Positions 35,897 through 45,556 of a stretch of 64,000 nucleotides of DNA are shown one piece after another. Every line of letters begins with the position of its first letter. The first letter of the stretch is position 1. A program made the position numbers and the translations under genes. Source of the stretch: an uncultured Clostridia bacterium (GTDB lineage: Bacteria > Bacillota > Clostridia > Lachnospirales > Anaerotignaceae); assembly GCA_910587735.1 (NCBI GenBank), contig CAJUNT010000003.1, forward strand, positions 1 through 64,000, read 5' to 3'. The notes under the pieces are model-generated. The model was given only the letters and a program-made list of their open reading frames with translations, did not search any database and had not been told where the DNA came from.

Positions 35897-36559
35897 AAAG
35901 CGTTCAAAGAAAACAGGAGATTTGTTTTCTATTACTATAAAAAGTGTGATACAAAATATAAAAAGCAGTATTATTTTTGTAAAGCATAATAAAAGCAGTA
36001 TGTCATTTTTACAAAAATAAAATGAACTGCTCTTTTTCTGTTGCATTTTCTAAAAAAAGTGAAAATAGTTTTTGCATTTGATAAGTTTAGAAAAAGCATT
36101 TGTATGGCATACTATTTTTATAACAAAAGAACGGTAAAAGTGAGCAGATGTAAAAAATGAATAAAAATAAAATGAAAGGAGAAAACAGTTTTGTTTTTAT
36201 AAAAAATCAATGCTGTTTTTTGGCGGCATTTTCTTTTTTATATAAAAGAGAAGAAATAAAAGTAAATTTTTTGTGGTATGTTAAGATAATAGACTAGTAT
36301 AAAAAGAAATAGATATATTGCTTGAAATGAATATAATAAAACGGGGTTTCCGCCAGTAGATTGTGCTGGAAAAAAATATATATAATGTGAAAAAATGGAA
36401 TTTATGTTGCATGAAAGTACTTTATTATAATATAATTTTTTCAGATTTTCTACTCTAAACAATCGTTTTTTATAATAAAATTCTTTGATTTTGTAGACAA
36501 AAAATTTTTATATCAGCTCCTTTTGAAGTCAATAAAAATAAAAAAAGGAGGTGTGTTTT
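35897..36559. other. 660-base intergenic region upstream of rnj
   Basis: No convincing gene. It contains a clear terminator (35994-36039), a second weaker hairpin AAAACAG/CTGTTTT with T-run (36184-36219), and a short GC-richer hairpin near 36330-36357 (GGGGTTTCCGCC, CCAG/CTGG). The frame of 74 codons on the minus strand (36238-36462) has no ribosome site. The rnj promoter is not obvious. Confidence 0.45.
35994..36039 (+). terminator. Terminator of ireB-ruvX-DUF1292
   Basis: AGCAGT and TCATTTT pair with AAAATGA and ACTGCT, followed by CTTTTTC. A copy of AAAAGCAGTA lies 30 bases upstream (35961-35970) and could pair instead. Confidence 0.75.
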
Positions 36560-38230
36560 TTGGCAACAAAAAAACAAAAGTTGAAAGTAATGGCGCTAGG
36601 CGGTCTGGAAGAAATAGGAAAGAATATGACAGTATTAGAATATAATAATGATATTATTGTAATTGACTGTGGACTTGCCTTTCCAGAGGATGATATGTTA
36701 GGCATTGATTTAGTTATACCTGATGTTTCATATTTGACAAAAAATGCAGAAAAAGTGAGAGGAATTGTATTGACACATGGTCACGAAGACCATATTGGAG
36801 CTTTGCCATATGTATTAAAAGAATTGAATGTACCAATATTTGGTACACTATTAACATTAGGACTTTTGGAAAATAAGCTCAAAGAACATGAATTATTAAA
36901 TCAAGTAGTGTGTCATACAGTTGTTCCAGGAGAATCTGTAAAATTAGGACAAATGAAAGTAGAATTTATACACACAAATCATTCAATAGCAGACGCTGTG
37001 GCGTTAGCAATCACAACACCATTAGGTGTAGTGATACACACAGGAGATTTTAAAGTAGATTATACTCCTATTGATGGAGATATTATGGATATTCATCGAT
37101 TTGCAGAATTGGGTAAGCAAGGTGTGCTTTTGCTTATGAGTGATAGTACAAACGCAGAAAGAAAAGGCTTTACAATGTCTGAAAAATCAGTAGGAGCTGT
37201 ATTTGATAGATTATTTGAAGAAACACCTAAAAACCGTATTATGGTAGCAACATTTTCTTCTAATATTCATAGGATACAACAGATTATTAATTCTGCTAAA
37301 ACATTTGGAAGAAAAGTTGCAATTATTGGCAGAAGTATGATAAATGCGGTTAAAACATCTTCTGAGTTAGGATATTTGAATATACCAGCAGGTATATTGA
37401 TAGATATTTCAGAAATTCGTAATTTTAAAGATGAACAGCTTGTCATTATTACAACAGGTAGTCAAGGGGAAACGATGTCAGCATTGTCTAGAATTGCGTC
37501 AGGAGAGCATAGACAAATTTCTGTAAATCCAGATGATAAAATTATTATCAGTGCATCTTCTATACCTGGAAATGAAAAAAATATTTCTCGTGTCATTAAT
37601 GAACTTTTGAAAAAAGGCGCTAATGTGGTGTATGAGGGTATGGCAGATATTCATGTTTCAGGACACGCACGACAGGAAGAACTGAAATTAATGCTTGCAT
37701 TAACGAAACCACAGTATTTTATGCCTGTGCATGGCGAATTTATGCATTTAACAAGCCATAGAGATTTGGCAATTTCTATGGGTATGGATAAAAAAAATAT
37801 ATTTTTGATGAAAACAGGAGATGTTCTTGAAATCTCTAAAAATGATGCAAAAGTTAACGGAACAATACCAGTAGGACAGGTTATGGTAGATGGTCTTGGT
37901 GTAGGAGATGTAGGCAATATTGTATTAAGAGATAGAAAACATTTATCACAAGATGGACTAATGGTAGTTGTTGTAACAATGGAAAAAGAAAGCGGTATGA
38001 TTGTAGCAGGACCAGATATTATTTCAAGAGGTTTTGTTTATGTAAGGGAAGCAGAAGACTTGATGGAGGAAGCGAAGGGCGTTGTTAAGGAAGCGTTGAT
38101 AAAATGTGAAGAAAAGCATATTACAGGCTGGAGTTATATTAAAGGGCTGATTAAAGACACATTGAAAAATTATTTATGGCAAAGAACAAAACGCAGTCCT
38201 ATGATTTTGCCCATTATTATGGAGGTATAA
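36560..38230 (+). CDS. rnj: Ribonuclease J
   Basis: 556 residues from a TTG at 36560 with AGGAGG 8 bases upstream; the frame could also start at GTG 36551, inside that site. 5'-3' exo/endonuclease of mRNA decay and rRNA maturation. Beta-lactamase/beta-CASP fold: VIDCGLAFPEDD, metal motif HGHEDHIGALPY, HTNHSIADAVA, TGDFKVD, SDSTNAERKG, GSQGETMSAL, PVHGEFMHL. A C-terminal RNase J domain follows (about 450-556). YlbF-family gene lies directly behind, its ribosome site in the last codons of rnj. Confidence 0.97.
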   Translation: MATKKQKLKVMALGGLEEIGKNMTVLEYNNDIIVIDCGLAFPEDDMLGIDLVIPDVSYLTKNAEKVRGIVLTHGHEDHIGALPYVLKELNVPIFGTLLTLGLLENKLKEHELLNQVVCHTVVPGESVKLGQMKVEFIHTNHSIADAVALAITTPLGVVIHTGDFKVDYTPIDGDIMDIHRFAELGKQGVLLLMSDSTNAERKGFTMSEKSVGAVFDRLFEETPKNRIMVATFSSNIHRIQQIINSAKTFGRKVAIIGRSMINAVKTSSELGYLNIPAGILIDISEIRNFKDEQLVIITTGSQGETMSALSRIASGEHRQISVNPDDKIIISASSIPGNEKNISRVINELLKKGANVVYEGMADIHVSGHARQEELKLMLALTKPQYFMPVHGEFMHLTSHRDLAISMGMDKKNIFLMKTGDVLEISKNDAKVNGTIPVGQVMVDGLGVGDVGNIVLRDRKHLSQDGLMVVVVTMEKESGMIVAGPDIISRGFVYVREAEDLMEEAKGVVKEALIKCEEKHITGWSYIKGLIKDTLKNYLWQRTKRSPMILPIIMEV

Positions 38231-38233
38231 GTT

Positions 38234-38593
38234 TTGGATACTATAAAAAAGATGGCAATGGAATTAGGGGAAAAAGTATATCAATCTGATTTATACCAAT
38301 CCTATTTATACTATAAAAAAAGAGTGGAAAACAAACCAAATTTAAAACAAAAAATTGATGAATTAAAAAAATTGCAGTTGAGCCAAGGCTTAAGAAGAAG
38401 ACAAGGCGAATTTATAGCTTTAAAAGAGGAAGAAGATTTAAGCAAAGCATATAGTGATGTTGCATTAGACCCAGATGGTATGGGATTTTGGGAAAGTGAA
38501 AAGCAGTTGATGTCATTTATGGCAGAAGTTTTGGAAATTGTAGTTGCACAAGCACCTATTGATTTTAGTTATACAGATGATATGGAAGATTAA
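38234..38593 (+). CDS. YlbF/YmcA family protein
   Basis: 119 residues from a TTG start with GGAGGT 7 bases upstream inside the end of rnj. Helical; features SDLYQSYLYYKKRVENKP and LDPDGMGFWESEKQLMSFMAEVLEIV. It matches the DUF964/YlbF group. In Bacillus, YlbF and YmcA act with YaaT on RNase Y-dependent mRNA maturation (family knowledge), so the place directly behind rnj fits a role in RNA decay. The assignment is by general pattern. Confidence 0.8.
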   Translation: MDTIKKMAMELGEKVYQSDLYQSYLYYKKRVENKPNLKQKIDELKKLQLSQGLRRRQGEFIALKEEEDLSKAYSDVALDPDGMGFWESEKQLMSFMAEVLEIVVAQAPIDFSYTDDMED

Positions 38594-38654
38594 AAAAGTT
38601 TAAAGCATGAAAAACATAAAAACTTATATGAAATATAAAAAATATTGATTTTAT

Positions 38655-38696
38655 TTAAAAAAGCAGTACAGATTTTATATCTGTACTGCTTTTTTG
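38655..38696. terminator. Bidirectional terminator between rnj-ylbF and asnB
   Basis: AAAAAGCAGTACAGAT paired with ATCTGTACTGCTTTTT, loop TTTAT-type, T-run on plus and A-run on the left. Confidence 0.93.
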
Positions 38697-38748
38697 AAAA
38701 GAACTGAATAAAAAAGTTTGTTAAAAAACAGAATTTTTTACATTAATA

Positions 38749-40581
38749 TTAAGCTGCTGTTTCAAAAAATTGTTTGTGCCAAACTAAAAACATATATATT
38801 GTCCATATTTTTCTGCTATTATCTGCTTTGCCTGCTTTATGCTCATCTAAAAATTTTACAATTTCATTTGTTTTAAAATAGGTTTGTGCTGTTTTGCTTG
38901 TAAAAGCAGTTTTTACAATATTATAATACTTGTCCTCTTTTAACCAAACACGAATTGGCACAGGAAAACCTAATTTTTTCTTTTCTGCAACCATATCTGG
39001 TAAATACCGATGAGAAGCAATACGCATAGCATATTTTGTATTTTCTTTATTTACTTTAAATTTTGTAGGTAATGTTCTTGCTACTTTAAATACTTCTTTA
39101 TCTAAAAATGGTACTCTGACCTCAAGAGAATGTGCACAGCTCATTTTATCAGCTTTTAGTAAAATATCTCCTATTAACCAAAGATTGATGTCTATATACT
39201 GCATTTTTGTAACATCATCTAAATGCTTTACTTTGTCATAAAGAGGTTTTGTAATTTCTGTATGATGATAGTGTTTTGTAGGGTGTTTTAGTAGCTTTTC
39301 TCTTTCTGATTCTTGAAACATAAAAGCATTTCCTATAAAACGCTCTTGTAATTCTTTACTGCCACGAATGATATAATTTTTGCCTTTTACATGAAAAGGA
39401 ATTGCTTTTGCAATACCGCCTAATATTTTTTTTACTGGTTTTGGAAGGCGTGTAATAGGGAGTAAGTCATGAGGTTCTCTATAAATATTGTAGCCACCGA
39501 AAAATTCGTCTGCACCTTCTCCAGAAAGAGCAACTTTAACATATTTTGATGCTGTTTGACTGACAAAATATAATGCAATAGCAGAAGGGTCTGCTAAAGG
39601 CTCGTCCATATGATATTGTACCTTAGGAATAGCTTCCCAATACTCTTGTGTTGTAATCAATTTACTATAATTGTCAATATTGATTTTTTTAGATAATGCT
39701 TTTGCATAATCAATTTCATTATATTTTTCATAATCGAATCCTACTGTAAATGTTTTATCACCATGAAAACAAGCAGCAACATAACTAGAGTCTACACCAC
39801 TAGAAAGAAAAGAACCAACTTCTACATCACTAATTTTATGTTTTTTAATAGAATCTTGCATTGCAGCATCAATTTCTTTTACAAATTGTTCTAATGTTTT
39901 GCTGTTATCTGCATCAAATGTTGGTTCCCAATAACGCTTTATATTCATAATACCATTTTGGAATGTAAAACAATGAGAAGGCATCAGTTTATAAACACCT
40001 TTAAAAAATGTTTCAGGTAATACAGAGTATTGAAATGTTAAATAATTTTCTAATGCTTCTATATTGACTTCCTTTTTAAAATGAGGATATTCTAATATAC
40101 TTTTAATTTCAGAACCATATACAATATTATCGTTGATAATAGTATAGTAAAAAGGTTTGATTCCAAAAAAATCTCTTGCTCCGAAAAGTAAATTCTTTTT
40201 GCTATCCCAAATAACAAATGCAAACATACCCCTTAATTGATTCAGCATATCTTCCCCATATTCTTCATAAGCATGAAGTAATACTTCTGTATCAGAATCA
40301 TTTTTAAATATATGTCCTTTATTGATTAACTCTTCCCGTAATGATTGATAATTATAAATTTCACCATTAAATGTTATAACAATATCATCTGTTTCATTAT
40401 ACATAGGCTGTGAACCATGGTCTAAGTCTATAATACTTAAACGACGAAAGCCTAATGCTACATTTTGGTCAATATGTTTTCCACCACTGTCTGGACCTCT
40501 ATGCACTATTTTATTCATCATATTATCTAATACATCATTTGCATTTGCTAATGTACCAGTAAAACCACAAATACCACACAT
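38749..40581 (-). CDS. asnB: Asparagine synthase (glutamine-hydrolysing)
   Basis: 610 residues. Class II glutaminase begins with the processed Met-Cys2 (MCGICGFTG), with RRLSIIDL and NGEIYNY. The synthetase domain has the ATP pyrophosphatase loop SSGVDSSY, SGEGADEFFGGY and VRVPFLDKEVF. It makes Asn from Asp, Gln and ATP. Site AGGAGGAAAC precedes the ATG. It stands apart from neighbours by over 100 bases. Length typical of the AsnB/AsnO class. Confidence 0.96.
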   Translation of the reverse strand: MCGICGFTGTLANANDVLDNMMNKIVHRGPDSGGKHIDQNVALGFRRLSIIDLDHGSQPMYNETDDIVITFNGEIYNYQSLREELINKGHIFKNDSDTEVLLHAYEEYGEDMLNQLRGMFAFVIWDSKKNLLFGARDFFGIKPFYYTIINDNIVYGSEIKSILEYPHFKKEVNIEALENYLTFQYSVLPETFFKGVYKLMPSHCFTFQNGIMNIKRYWEPTFDADNSKTLEQFVKEIDAAMQDSIKKHKISDVEVGSFLSSGVDSSYVAACFHGDKTFTVGFDYEKYNEIDYAKALSKKINIDNYSKLITTQEYWEAIPKVQYHMDEPLADPSAIALYFVSQTASKYVKVALSGEGADEFFGGYNIYREPHDLLPITRLPKPVKKILGGIAKAIPFHVKGKNYIIRGSKELQERFIGNAFMFQESEREKLLKHPTKHYHHTEITKPLYDKVKHLDDVTKMQYIDINLWLIGDILLKADKMSCAHSLEVRVPFLDKEVFKVARTLPTKFKVNKENTKYAMRIASHRYLPDMVAEKKKLGFPVPIRVWLKEDKYYNIVKTAFTSKTAQTYFKTNEIVKFLDEHKAGKADNSRKIWTIYMFLVWHKQFFETAA

Positions 40582-40682
40582 ATTTTGTTTCCTCCTGTTT
40601 GTTATATTCCATAATGTAAAACTTTATCATAGTTATAAAAGAAAAGCAATAAATTTGATTATTAGATTTTTACAATATTATA

Positions 40683-41339
40683 TTAGTCAATATAAAGCCA
40701 ATCTAAATGATTAATAAAATATTGTATATCTTGTATTAGTTTGCAAGTATGATAACCATCAGCAACAGCATGATTTACAAATATAGAAAAAGGTAATGTT
40801 ATTTTATTATGATGTTTATGATATTTACCAAATACAATAATTGGTAAAAGCATTTTGTTTTCTGTAAATGTATCATAATTGATGCTGGTAAAAGAAAGCC
40901 AAGGAACACAAGAAATAGGACAATAATTTTGTCCTGTTCTAGGTTTTGTTTTGATTCCTTTTATATTTTGATATTGCTTCATATCTTTTATAACATTGTT
41001 GTAAAAAATGGGAAAAGAACAATGATACTCTGACCAAATATCAGAAAATGTTTTATCATCATTATGAAAAATAGTATAGGAAGGGTGACAAATATCCCAA
41101 TAGCCTAACTCACCTGCTTCATTATAAGCCATACGAAATTCTTTATTTTGATTGATATTATATATAATAGCATATAAAAAAGTGGGATAAAATTTTAAGT
41201 TTTTATGTTTTATTTCAGATACTAGTTTTGTAACATCAATTTCTGCTGTTACAGTATATTTTGCTTTCACTAAATTAATATAATATTGATAGTGTTCTTT
41301 TCTTTCCCAATTTTCCATATCAATGACAGTAAAAGCCAT
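40683..41339 (-). CDS. Chloramphenicol acetyltransferase (CatA type)
   Basis: 218 residues, the normal CAT monomer length. Blocks shared with clostridial CatP/CatQ: NWERKEHYQYYINL near the start, FRMAYNEAGELGYWD, PSYTIFHNDDKTFSDIWSEY, PWLSFTSINYD and the active-site loop VNHAVADGYHTCKL with the catalytic His in HAVADG. The usual first His of HHAV is Asn here. It transfers acetyl from acetyl-CoA to chloramphenicol; whether the host is resistant is not shown. Site AGAGGTGAT. It follows the VOC gene by 18 bases, so the two are likely co-transcribed. Confidence 0.93.
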   Translation of the reverse strand: MAFTVIDMENWERKEHYQYYINLVKAKYTVTAEIDVTKLVSEIKHKNLKFYPTFLYAIIYNINQNKEFRMAYNEAGELGYWDICHPSYTIFHNDDKTFSDIWSEYHCSFPIFYNNVIKDMKQYQNIKGIKTKPRTGQNYCPISCVPWLSFTSINYDTFTENKMLLPIIVFGKYHKHHNKITLPFSIFVNHAVADGYHTCKLIQDIQYFINHLDWLYID

Positions 41340-41357
41340 AAAATCACCTCTTTTCTA

Positions 41358-41741
41358 TTATGCTATAATTTCAATTTGATTACCATCTGGGTCTAATACA
41401 CAACTTTCATAATAGCCATCTCCTGTTGTACGAGGATAGCTGATAATAGAGTAACCATCTTCTTCTAATTTTTGAGTAAGCATATTTACATTTTCAATAG
41501 AACCAACAGAAAATGCAATATGAATATAACCCATATGAAATAGTTCTTTGCTATTATTATCCATTACAGGACGTGTCATAATTTCTAAGCGACTGCCATC
41601 TTGAAATGATATAAAATAAGTTTCTAAACCAGTAGTTTTATTTTTATATTTTGTATTTGAAATACCGCCAAAATAATATTCATAAAATGATTTTAAACGA
41701 TCTAATTTTTTAGTATAAATGGCAATATGGTCAATTCTCAT
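41358..41741 (-). CDS. VOC family protein (glyoxalase/dioxygenase fold)
   Basis: 127 residues. Two beta-alpha-beta-beta-beta halves: MRIDHIAIYTKKLDRLKSFYEYYFGG with His5, FISFQDGSRLEIM, HMGYIHIAFSV and ESCVLDPDGNQIEIIA with the C-terminal Glu. Metal-binding His/Glu positions of the fold are present. Similar to glyoxalase-I-like and SMU1112c-like proteins of unknown substrate. Placed between a membrane protein gene (38 bases) and the CAT gene. Confidence 0.9.
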   Translation of the reverse strand: MRIDHIAIYTKKLDRLKSFYEYYFGGISNTKYKNKTTGLETYFISFQDGSRLEIMTRPVMDNNSKELFHMGYIHIAFSVGSIENVNMLTQKLEEDGYSIISYPRTTGDGYYESCVLDPDGNQIEIIA

Positions 41742-41779
41742 ATAAATTTCCCCTTTATTCTGAATTGTTTAAAGTGTTT

Positions 41780-42574
41780 TTATATTCCACTAGAATCAAA
41801 ATCTTTCATAACTTCTATAATTTCATTTGTATTCAAAATAATGTCACAAACATACACGCAATTTGTATCATCATTGAAATGTTCAGCAGGTATTGTATAT
41901 GTTGCTGTTGTTCCATCTAATAGTGATACATCAACGACAACATCTTGCTCTAATTTTTCACCATTATAATTCATTGTAATAATAGAAAATGTTTTATTTT
42001 TCATACCAAGTATAGAAATAATTTCCTTTGTAGCAATATCTTGTTGCATTTGATAGTCATAATCTAACCAGATACTATTAGAAGCATCTAAAGAATATTT
42101 AGGAGTACTAAAATTAATAATAACATTATCTTGTGAACTAATTAACATTAAATCCATATCTACATTGTTGAGAGTACCCCACTGTAAACTAATTAAATGG
42201 TCATAAGGGTGTGATATTACAATGTCACCATTTTCATATAATTGTTCTATTTCATCAGAAGTGTTTTTTTGTGAAGAAATATCTTTTGTAATTTGACTGA
42301 TATTTTGTTGTTGTGTATGCTTTGATTGAAATTTATCCCATATTATCATAAAAAGTAAAAGCAAAAGCAAAATGATAGTATAGGCAATACCAACTTTAAC
42401 ACTTAAATAATATAAAAGTGCCATCAAAATACAAAATCCTAGTGCAAATCCTATCCAACCAATGGTGTTATAGGAATCAAAAGTAGGCTTTCCGCTTATA
42501 TAAATGGTATATAATGAAAATGTTGATAACAAAATGCCAATAATGGCGAGTATCCATTTTAAAACCCTATTCAT
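41780..42574 (-). CDS. Membrane protein of unknown function
   Basis: 264 residues. Three N-terminal membrane segments (about 6-27, 39-58, 64-82; very Leu/Ile-rich), then a Gln/Ser-rich linker and a C-terminal extracytoplasmic or cytoplasmic beta-rich domain (about 110-264; for example DLMLISSQDNVIINF and TFSIITMNYNGEKLEQDVVVDV). I recognise no family. Strong site AAGGAGGG. First of a likely three-gene unit with the VOC and CAT genes. Confidence 0.75.
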   Translation of the reverse strand: MNRVLKWILAIIGILLSTFSLYTIYISGKPTFDSYNTIGWIGFALGFCILMALLYYLSVKVGIAYTIILLLLLLFMIIWDKFQSKHTQQQNISQITKDISSQKNTSDEIEQLYENGDIVISHPYDHLISLQWGTLNNVDMDLMLISSQDNVIINFSTPKYSLDASNSIWLDYDYQMQQDIATKEIISILGMKNKTFSIITMNYNGEKLEQDVVVDVSLLDGTTATYTIPAEHFNDDTNCVYVCDIILNTNEIIEVMKDFDSSGI

Positions 42575-42628
42575 AAAAGCCCTCCTTGCTTTATATTAGA
42601 TTCTGTCATATTAATATGATTTTGCAAA

Positions 42629-42660
42629 GGGAAACTTTTTATAAATGAAAAAAGTTTCCC
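42629..42660 (-). terminator. Hairpin between kbl and 41780-42574
   Basis: Perfect 12-bp stem GGGAAACTTTTT (42629-42640) / AAAAAGTTTCCC (42649-42660). On the minus strand only a short T stretch follows, so efficiency is uncertain. It lies about 200 bases after kbl and 55 before the next gene start. Confidence 0.55.
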
Positions 42661-42856
42661 CTTACTCATTACAAAATATATTTAAGATATAAAGCAAAAT
42701 TTTTATTTAAATATAAATACTTTTCTATTTTTATATCAAATAAAAAGAACTATGTTTCAAAAGAAAAATCATTTCTATATAGAATATTTTTCTATATTTG
42801 TATATAGTATTATTTTGCTAAATGCCAATGAGGGCAATGATTATAAATAAGAATTT

Positions 42857-44038
42857 TTATAATCCCATTTCTTTTTTTACTTTTGCAAAACATTCTACTA
42901 CAAAATCTAAATCTTCTTTGCTATGTCCAGCAGAAATTTGTGTGCGAACTCTTGCCTTTTCCATTGGAACAACAGGATAAGAAAAGCCTATAACATAGAC
43001 ACCTAATTCTAACATTCGAGTAGCAAATTCTTTTGCTACTTTTGCATCATAAAGCATAACAGGTACAATAGGGTGAGAACCTTCTGGAATATCAAAACCT
43101 AGATTGCTCATTTTTTGACGGAAATAAGCAGTATTTTCATGTACCTTATCACGTAATGTTGTAGACTGTTCTAATAAATCAATTGTTTTGATAGTAGCAG
43201 CACATATAGCAGGTGCTACAGTATTTGAAAAAAGATAAGGGCGAGAGCGTTGACGAAGTAAGTCTACAATTTCCTTTTTTGCACTGGTATATCCTCCTGA
43301 AGCACCACCTAATGCTTTTCCAAAAGTACCAGTTAAAATATCAACTCTACCTATAACACCACAGTATTCTGGTGTTCCTCTACCATGCTCACCCATAAAT
43401 CCTACTGCATGACTATCATCTACCATAACAAGAGCATCATATTGTTCTGCTAAATCACAAATGCCTTTTAAATTGGCAATAAAACCGTCCATAGAAAATA
43501 CGCCGTCTGTGGCAATTAAACGAATACGTGCTTCTTTTGACTGTTCTAAACATTCTTTTAATGAATTCATATCATTGTTTTTATAGCGCATTTTTTTTGC
43601 TTTGCAAAGTCGAACACCATCAATAATACTAGCATGGTTTAATTCGTCAGAAATAATAACATCTTCTTCATTTAGTAAGGATTCAAATAATCCTCCATTT
43701 GCATCAAAACAAGAGGAATATAATATAGTGTCTTCCATACCTAAAAATTTACTAATACGGTCTTCTAATATTTTATGAATTTGTTGTGTTCCACATATAA
43801 AACGAACAGAGCTTAAACCAAATCCCCATTTATCATAGCTGTCTTTTGCAGCAGCAATTAATTCGCTGTTATCCGAAAGTCCTAAGTAGTTATTTGCACA
43901 CATATTAACAACTTGTTTTTTAGCTGTTGTATCAATACGTGATTTTTGAGGTGTTGTAATAATACGCTCCTCTTTTGCAGTACCTGCATTTTGAATTGAC
44001 TGCAAATCATTTTTAAAATATTCAAGTGCCTTTTTCAT
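42857..44038 (-). CDS. kbl: Glycine C-acetyltransferase (2-amino-3-ketobutyrate CoA ligase)
   Basis: 393 residues. Alpha-oxoamine synthase, PLP-dependent: NNYLGLSDNSELI, RFICGTQQIHKILE, DELNHASIIDGVRL, MVDDSHAVGFMG, the PLP lysine in GTFGKALGGASGGYTS, and FSYPVVP. It cleaves 2-amino-3-ketobutyrate with CoA to glycine and acetyl-CoA, the second step of threonine breakdown. No threonine dehydrogenase lies next to it here. Strong AAGGAGG site. KBL is the best match in length and motifs; 8-amino-7-oxononanoate synthase is a related alternative. Confidence 0.92.
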   Translation of the reverse strand: MKKALEYFKNDLQSIQNAGTAKEERIITTPQKSRIDTTAKKQVVNMCANNYLGLSDNSELIAAAKDSYDKWGFGLSSVRFICGTQQIHKILEDRISKFLGMEDTILYSSCFDANGGLFESLLNEEDVIISDELNHASIIDGVRLCKAKKMRYKNNDMNSLKECLEQSKEARIRLIATDGVFSMDGFIANLKGICDLAEQYDALVMVDDSHAVGFMGEHGRGTPEYCGVIGRVDILTGTFGKALGGASGGYTSAKKEIVDLLRQRSRPYLFSNTVAPAICAATIKTIDLLEQSTTLRDKVHENTAYFRQKMSNLGFDIPEGSHPIVPVMLYDAKVAKEFATRMLELGVYVIGFSYPVVPMEKARVRTQISAGHSKEDLDFVVECFAKVKKEMGL

Positions 44039-44095
44039 GTGATAAAAAACCTCCTTAAAAAAATAAAAAATTTTACTATATTTATTAATATGATA

Positions 44096-45319
44096 TTATG
44101 AATTTATTTTTTCCGCTTCATAAGAAACAGTATAAGTATCTGCGTCCCATGTTATATTATCGTCTGAAATACCTAAAGAGTTTAGTAAAGGACGTAAAGG
44201 TAAAAATGTAATACCATTTTGTATGATTGGAGCGCTATCCATTTCCTGTGTAGTACCATTAATAGTAATTGTATGAGAGCCTATTTCGTAACGAATTGCT
44301 TTTTGATATTGGCTTGTTTCATTTTTAGGTATCAGTATTGTAATAATTTGATTAATATTATCCCATTGAATGTTTTGTGCATCTATACCAAGTGTACCTG
44401 CAACGGCTCTTAAGGGTAGAAGTGTTCTACCATTACTGTCTATAAAAGGTGGAGACTCTAAATAACCAGTTTTATCTTCATAAGTATATGTATTTTTTCC
44501 TACTGTAAATGTAACGGTTGCTGTTGTTTTTGGCACTTCTGGTAGTATTTCAAATTCCTGTGAAACAGTAGCAAATAATGTATTTTTACCTTGTAAATAT
44601 CCTATTGAGAATGTATGTGTTCCCTCTTCTAAATAAGAAGATTTATAAGGAAATATATAGTTCCATGTACCATCTTCTGCTACAGTAATATCTCCATATT
44701 CTTCATCATCAATGCGTATTTGTAATTTTTTTCCGGGAGAGGCTATGCCTGTAGCAGAAGGTTTTTTGCTACCCTCTAATGTTTTTATTTTAATTTCTGA
44801 TTTATAAGAAGCAGGAGATTCTTTATATGTACCTACTTTTATAGTATCATATGTATTATTTCCGCTTAAAGATAATATAACATCTTTATCTATTTCTGAA
44901 GTTTCACTGGGAGCAACATCTAAATTATGAAATTCTATTGTGCCATCAGTGTCATCTGTTTGCTTTTGTATTGTGATATAAGCAATAGCAGGATTTTGAT
45001 AATCAATTTCAAATTGAACTTTGTCTTGATATTTTCCAGATGTTACGATTTCTGGTTTATTTTGAAATATAAAACCATTATTTAATTTTAAAGCATATAT
45101 AGTATCTTTTTGTGTTACGACACCACTTTCATCTTTTATGCAAAAGACACTTAAATTAGTAGAGCCTGTAATTTCTTTTACATTACTTGTTTCTAAATAA
45201 ATGGTAGTAAATGAGGAATTTACTGCGAAAACTGTTTTAGTGTTGCTTATGTAGGAGGCAATAGGTGTGCAAGTAAATGCAAATGCACATAGCATACAAG
45301 CTAATATTTTTTTCTTCAT
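44096..45319 (-). CDS. Secreted protein with copper-amine-oxidase-N-like stalk domain
   Basis: 407 residues with a signal peptide (about 1-33, IL..CMLCAFAFTCTP). The middle (about 40-265) is beta-rich, with FSIGYLQGKNTLFATVSQEF near its end. The C-terminal part (about 270-407) carries two repeats of the Cu_amine_oxidN1 fold: FIDSNGRTLLPLRAVAGTLGI with VTFTVGKNTYTY, and IIQNGITFLPLRPLLNSLGI with HTITINGT. Such domains are common on clostridial surface proteins and need not bind copper. Site AAGGAG precedes the ATG. Confidence 0.9.
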   Translation of the reverse strand: MKKKILACMLCAFAFTCTPIASYISNTKTVFAVNSSFTTIYLETSNVKEITGSTNLSVFCIKDESGVVTQKDTIYALKLNNGFIFQNKPEIVTSGKYQDKVQFEIDYQNPAIAYITIQKQTDDTDGTIEFHNLDVAPSETSEIDKDVILSLSGNNTYDTIKVGTYKESPASYKSEIKIKTLEGSKKPSATGIASPGKKLQIRIDDEEYGDITVAEDGTWNYIFPYKSSYLEEGTHTFSIGYLQGKNTLFATVSQEFEILPEVPKTTATVTFTVGKNTYTYEDKTGYLESPPFIDSNGRTLLPLRAVAGTLGIDAQNIQWDNINQIITILIPKNETSQYQKAIRYEIGSHTITINGTTQEMDSAPIIQNGITFLPLRPLLNSLGISDDNITWDADTYTVSYEAEKINS

Positions 45320-45485
45320 AATTGAAAACTCCTTTTTAATATAGTTAAGAAAGTATGTTATACTTTTGACATCGCTTTCTTATGTTTATTTTACACTATT
45401 TTAAGAAAAATTGCTTTATTTTTTTAAAATTATTGTATAAACTTTACAATGTATTTTATGGTTATTGTTATGAAATATATTATAA

Positions 45486-45520
45486 TAAAAAACCTCTCTT
45501 TAACATATACAAAGAGAGGT
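45486..45520 (-). terminator. Terminator of the HIT gene
   Basis: Stem ACCTCTCTTT (45492-45501) / AAAGAGAGGT (45511-45520), followed on the minus strand by TTTTTTATTATA. Confidence 0.92.
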
Positions 45521-45556
45521 GAAAAAAGTTTGAAATAAAAACGATATTTTATTGTA

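Noticed and set aside
36238..36462. 74-codon minus frame upstream of rnj
   Set aside because: No ribosome site, unlikely composition, and no family resemblance.
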